From positions 1-7,213 of the forward strand of contig JAJZOS010000038.1 of NCBI GenBank assembly GCA_021851985.1: a DNA stretch of 7,213 nt, in the 5' to 3' direction. Of this stretch, positions 7,145 to 7,213 are shown one piece after another. Each line of letters opens with the position of its first letter. Position 1 is the first letter of the stretch. This DNA is from Microcaldota archaeon (GTDB taxonomy: Archaea > Micrarchaeota > Micrarchaeia > Micrarchaeales > CABMGC01). Below the pieces are notes generated by a model, which searched no databases, had not been told where the DNA came from, and saw only the letters and a program-made list of their open reading frames with translations. The position numbers were made by a program, and so were the translations under genes.

Positions 7145-7213
7145 TCACTTAATAGGTGACTTGCATGAATGGCGTAACGATTGTTCCACTGTCCCAACCT
7201 GGGATCCGGTGAA

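Larger units (their letters stand above)
5217..7213 (+). rRNA. 23S ribosomal RNA, 5' two thirds (partial)
   Basis: This is the large-subunit rRNA. The 5' end at about 5217 is set by aligning GGGGATGGCTTGGC (5236-5249) to the start of archaeal 23S genes from memory, so it may be off by several bases. Recognisable segments run in order: CTGCGATAAGCCC (5277-5289), ATCTTAGTACCCGCAGGAAA (5369-5388), ACCGATAGCGAACAAGTAGC (5645-5664), GCCAGGGAGTGT (5831-5842), GGTTAAGGTCCCCAAA (6263-6278), the GTPase-centre segment CAGAAGCAGCCATC (6333-6346), GTTAATATTCC (6650-6660), TAGGGAATTCGGCAAAA (6899-6915), and GGTAGCGTAATACCTCG (7128-7144). Domain I ends near 5780, domain II near 6450 and domain III near 6800. 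The window ends near E. coli position 2030, before the peptidyl transferase loop. Length matches E. coli 1-2030 almost base for base, so no intron is present. Several normally invariant positions differ. Confidence 0.97.

Noticed and set aside
5217..7213. Possible archaeal rRNA intron or homing endonuclease gene within 23S.
   Set aside because: Spacing of conserved segments matches E. coli and Haloarcula across the region, including the usual insertion sites around E. coli 1920-1950.
5217..7213. 23S rRNA as a pseudogene because of unusual bases.
   Set aside because: Stems are maintained, with paired changes in H71 and a restored pair in H68, and no large deletions are visible.

Overview
The window looks archaeal, about 7.2 kb long with moderate GC. 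The 23S rRNA gene carries archaeal-type signature segments. Codon use favours ATA for Ile and AGG for Arg. Promoters are TATA-box type, and the main operon has almost no 5' leader. The 23S rRNA is divergent and no 16S gene precedes it, and the protein genes are compact and overlapping. My best guess is a DPANN or ARMAN-like lineage such as Micrarchaeota; this is inference from recall of archaeal sequences, not the result of a search.

Layout. Positions 1-1226 (minus) hold the 5' part of a secreted S16 (Lon-type) serine protease gene that runs off the left edge. Positions 1227-1331 are a short gap with T-tracts and a likely promoter. Positions 1332-4911 (minus) hold a four-gene operon transcribed right to left: a divergent NAD kinase-like gene, an HPP-family membrane protein, truD (tRNA pseudouridine-13 synthase), and a membrane protein with a cytosolic domain resembling a degenerate phospholipase D fold. 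The first three genes are joined by two 4-base ATGA stop/start overlaps, and the fourth follows after 21 bases. Positions 4912-5216 are a divergent intergenic region with a promoter for each direction. From about 5217 to the right edge (plus) lies the 5' two thirds of a 23S rRNA gene, covering domains I-III and part of IV and ending near E. coli position 2030. It has no detectable intron.

The operon mixes tRNA modification, cofactor phosphorylation and two membrane proteins, so no single pathway links the genes, although overlap implies coupled expression. The left-hand protease and the membrane protein both point at the cell surface. No mobile element, CRISPR array, tRNA or defence island is visible. 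The most notable points are departures from family or universal consensus: the H69 loop and domain II of 23S rRNA, the substrate motifs of the NAD kinase-like protein, the HPP signature, the PLD-like half-motif, and 20 N-glycosylation sequons in the partial protease.
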